From assembly GCF_032362555.1 (NCBI RefSeq), contig NC_083508.1:7159001-7223000 (forward strand): 64,000 nt of DNA, given 5' to 3'. Within the stretch, counting starts at the first letter, position 1. Every line of letters starts with the position of its first letter. Source of the DNA: Amyelois transitella (Eukaryota > Arthropoda > Insecta > Lepidoptera > Pyralidae). The notes below the pieces were generated by a model. The model had not been told where the DNA came from, searched no databases, and saw only the letters and a program-made list of their open reading frames with translations. The translations under genes were made by a program, and so were the position numbers. Below are positions 62,347 to 64,000 of this stretch, piece by piece.

Positions 62347-63600
62347 AGTGCAGATATAAAACAATCTTGTCAACTGTAAATTATTTAATAATTAACTTCT
62401 GGACCTATCCATATTTTTCACATTTCACTACCACTATCACTCCGCTCACATTTGTTTTTTTCATCTGACAAGACAACCTGACAGAACATAGAAGTGTTGC
62501 CACTAGATAGATACGATGGATAGCCATAAGCCATTGAAGACTCTCAATAGGGTTTCGATCATGTTTCGTTTACAGATTTTAAAATATTCTGTGGTTTCGA
62601 TAGACGCTTCTAGACGTTAAATTTCAGAAAAAACTTTACATATCAACGGTGTCGAAGCTTTATGACAGGTCACTGATTTCCATTTAATACAATACTATCG
62701 AATTCAATAGCATAGTTTCGCATTCGGGCCGGGCCTATGAAAGATATTTGTAGATGGCGCTCTTATAGTTTGTTCGAGTAATTTGTTTCCGTGCGTTTGT
62801 GACTTCCTTTGTATTTTTTGTGTGTATTGGATCATTATTTACGATATATTCTACTTGGCAAGTTTAAGAATTTAAGAATCAACTGAAAAAATGAAGAACC
62901 TCCAATGCAAACAAGGCAGAACTAATAAAAAGTATATTATAAGACGCATTTAATCCCATTTTCACTCATTAAGGGCGCTTTAAATGAAGGTCAAGAAGAA
63001 GCTATACTTTTCTTTGTTTCGCAAACTTTTGTTGTTATATGTCAAGATGTCGCCAAAATCCAAAAAAATAAAGAGTGTGCTGCGTGCGATATATACGATG
63101 ACATACGGGAGCTGTATGTGTATATCTTGATCCCTTTGCCTTTCCGCTAGAACAAATAAACCTGTGAAATCAATAAATGAAATGCCAAAAAGCATCTGTA
63201 ACTGTCAAACAATGTCATTTAATCGAATATAGATATATCGATAGTTGACAACGAACCAGTTGATACCTACCAGTGCATCAAAATTAAACTTACTTTTGGC
63301 TAAGCGCGTCATTTTCTTCGTTATGATAGACAGTTGGTGTGTGACAGTAGTGATGTGAAACAATACTATCGATAGTATCTTCGATATTGAGTTTCGATAG
63401 TATCTTTGATGTTGAGTTTCAATACTATTGATAGACCTATAGATTCTATTGCTTTTACTCAACCAACTGTCGATAACTAGAGGATTATCAATCGGCAACA
63501 CTAGTTGTTTGAGTGATTTGCCTTGTTTTGTTTCATTTCCTTTTGTAAACACTTTTGTTATTTTATTCTTAGCATATTAATACTGTAGGTACTCGTGATA
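62347..63600. promoter_or_regulatory. Divergent region between Mondo and RPAIN
   Basis: About 1.25 kb. Next to Mondo an acceptor-like site near 62372 suggests a short 5'UTR intron. Towards RPAIN there are two exact TATCGATA motifs (63236-63243 and 63367-63374), the DRE consensus bound by DREF in insects, and a 25-nt tandem repeat at 63370-63419. A 20-codon open frame at about 62891 has no support as a gene. Confidence 0.45.
63370..63419. repeat. Two 25-nt tandem repeats with DRE-like core
   Basis: Units 63370-63394 and 63395-63419 (cgatagtatcttcgatattg plus agttt) differ at two positions. The first overlaps the TATCGATA at 63367. Confidence 0.85.
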
Positions 63601-63984
63601 ATGAATTCCCCGACAACACCAATCTCTTCCCCAAAATTTAAAAATTTGAAATCCAAAGTGAAATGTTCACCAATTGAAATAAAAGAAAAAATGAGAAAGG
63701 CAAGTAATGTTTACTAGTCCCGCGCGAAGTTTAGTATAGTACAATAATAATGTGCCATTATATCATGTAATATGTTTTCAGAACTACAAAGATAAAGTCC
63801 AAAATTGCCGTGAATTATTACTTAATCGATTTCGAGGTACAGTAATACAAACAGACCTTCGCAGTACTTTAAATGAAATTTATAAAAGTATGTTTACTTT
63901 TTCCCATGAGGAAACAACTGATGATGAGGAAATACAATTAATAAATGAAATAAAAAATGAACTTATAGAAGAAGAATTAGAATG
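63601..63984 (+). CDS. RPAIN: RPA-interacting protein (RPAIN), 5' part
   Basis: RPAIN binds replication protein A and takes it into the nucleus. Exon 1, 63601-63699, starts at ATG and ends MRK; exon 2, 63782-63984, reads NYKDKVQNCRELLLNRFRG and later INEIKNELIEEELEW, matching the N-terminal RPAIN block (MRN..RDRLLNRYR and an acidic helix). The intron 63700-63781 begins gcaagt, the typical form of a GC donor. The zinc-binding C-terminal part lies beyond the window. Exon 2 ends on a partial Trp codon at a gtaagc donor. Confidence 0.82.
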
Positions 63985-64000
63985 GTAAGCAGAGATCAAT

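Noticed and set aside
62891..62953. 20-codon open frame starting ATGAAG between Mondo and RPAIN
   Set aside because: Too short, without homology or a splice partner, in AT-rich sequence.

Overview
The window looks like nuclear DNA from a moth or butterfly (Lepidoptera). It is AT-rich, with GC-rich coding exons split by spliceosomal introns, and it carries interspersed repeats of kinds common in that order: tRNA-derived SINEs, 'ctagcgacccgcc' and 'ctagctgtgcccgcg' retroposon tails, and (TA)n arrays. The protein families are insect-like. Five genes were modelled by joining exons whose splice phases agree. Species and chromosome cannot be told from the sequence alone.

Layout. (1) 1-13.66 kb, + strand: 3' half of an Rbfox (Fox-1/A2BP1) splicing-factor gene, from the second half of the RRM to the stop at 9268, plus a long putative 3'UTR. 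The 93-nt RRM exon has TGCATG, the protein's own target, on both sides. (2) 13.66-17.6 kb: intergenic, with a large near-perfect foldback. (3) 17.6-25.6 kb, + strand: a cGMP-dependent protein kinase (PKG) of ten visible coding exons, with unusual residues in both cyclic-nucleotide sites. (4) 26.5-45.4 kb, + strand: a complete sulfonylurea receptor (Sur, ABCC8/9-like) of 25 coding exons and 1654 residues, with a candidate 5'UTR exon near 26.5 kb. (5) 45.4-48 kb: the convergent Sur/Mondo gap, including a (TA)n array. (6) 47.96-62.35 kb, - strand: a complete Mondo (MondoA/ChREBP) glucose-responsive bHLH-zip factor of 18 coding exons and 944 residues, with SINEs and an antisense gag relic in its introns. 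(7) 63.6-64 kb, + strand: the first two exons of an RPA-interacting protein (RPAIN), divergent from Mondo across about 1.25 kb that contains DRE-like TATCGATA sites.

The genes are separate transcription units. PKG (energy and behaviour signalling), Sur (nucleotide-sensing ABC protein) and Mondo (sugar sensing) are neighbours with metabolic themes, but nothing in the sequence shows co-regulation. The strongest leads are the apparent Rbfox autoregulatory exon, the PKG with both cGMP-selectivity threonines replaced, the altered ATPase motifs in Sur, the 156-bp foldback, and two GC-AG introns.
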